From Balamuthia mandrillaris (lineage: Eukaryota > Discosea > Longamoebia > Balamuthiidae): a stretch of DNA of 64,000 nt. The translations under genes were made by a program, and so were the position numbers. The notes below the pieces were generated by a model. It searched no databases. It was not told the origin of the DNA and saw nothing but the letters and a program-made list of their open reading frames with translations. Position 1 is the stretch's first letter. Every line of letters starts with the position of its first letter. Positions 63,981-64,000 of the stretch are shown piece after piece. The stretch covers positions 89,513 through 153,512 of the forward strand of contig JAVKOQ010000128.1 of the NCBI GenBank assembly GCA_031835245.1, given 5' to 3'.

Positions 63981-64000
63981 TTTGCTCGTCGCTCTCTCTT

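Overview
The window is nuclear DNA from an intron-rich, gene-dense unicellular eukaryote. It holds 23 protein-coding loci and one tRNA in 64 kb, on both strands. Introns are mostly 60-110 bp, GT-AG, and carry long pyrimidine-rich microsatellites. The mix of a Frizzled/Smoothened-like receptor family, FG-GAP receptor tyrosine kinase, STE20 kinase, PCGF RING protein, Ubinuclein and KIF15-type kinesin fits an amoebozoan (Acanthamoeba/Balamuthia-like) best. That placement is inference from gene content; no marker rRNA is present.

Layout. 1-13 kb: CDC6-like AAA+ protein (5' partial, +), CHMP1 (-), a bZIP factor (+), a DOT1-family methyltransferase (-), a 16-exon CLC chloride channel with CBS domains (-), a small tail-anchored protein (+) and Mediator MED10 (-). 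13-18 kb (-): one continuous reading frame joins a leukotriene-A4-hydrolase-like M1 fold, with its zinc site lost, through an acidic linker to a complete PCGF RING/RAWUL protein. 18-26 kb: a secreted amidohydrolase (+), an N-myristoylable leucine-rich-repeat/ADP-ribosylglycohydrolase fusion (-) and an F-box protein (+). 26-43 kb: Ubinuclein/HPC2 (+), a membrane-anchored pepsin-like pseudoprotease (-), a KIF15-type kinesin (+), an MST/STE20-like kinase with a predicted C-terminal membrane segment (+) and a GT61-like glycosyltransferase (-). 43-52 kb (+): a receptor tyrosine kinase, two related secretory coiled-coil/TM paralogues and a tRNA-Gly(GCC) next to an unusually hairpin-rich noncoding stretch. 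52-58 kb (-): two near-identical tandem Frizzled-like 7TM receptors. 58-64 kb (+): a mitochondrial-type Obg GTPase, a carboxypeptidase-Q-like M28 peptidase and the start of an RGS-domain protein.

There is no operon logic. Neighbouring genes often diverge from shared 180-900 bp promoters, several of which carry CRE-like TGACGTCA or TGACATCA sites. The loci cover chromatin and replication control, membrane signalling and trafficking. The most unusual are the two domain fusions, the pseudo-enzymes and the receptor kinase. Exon coordinates were deduced by eye from splice motifs, phase and family similarity; none were checked with a tool.
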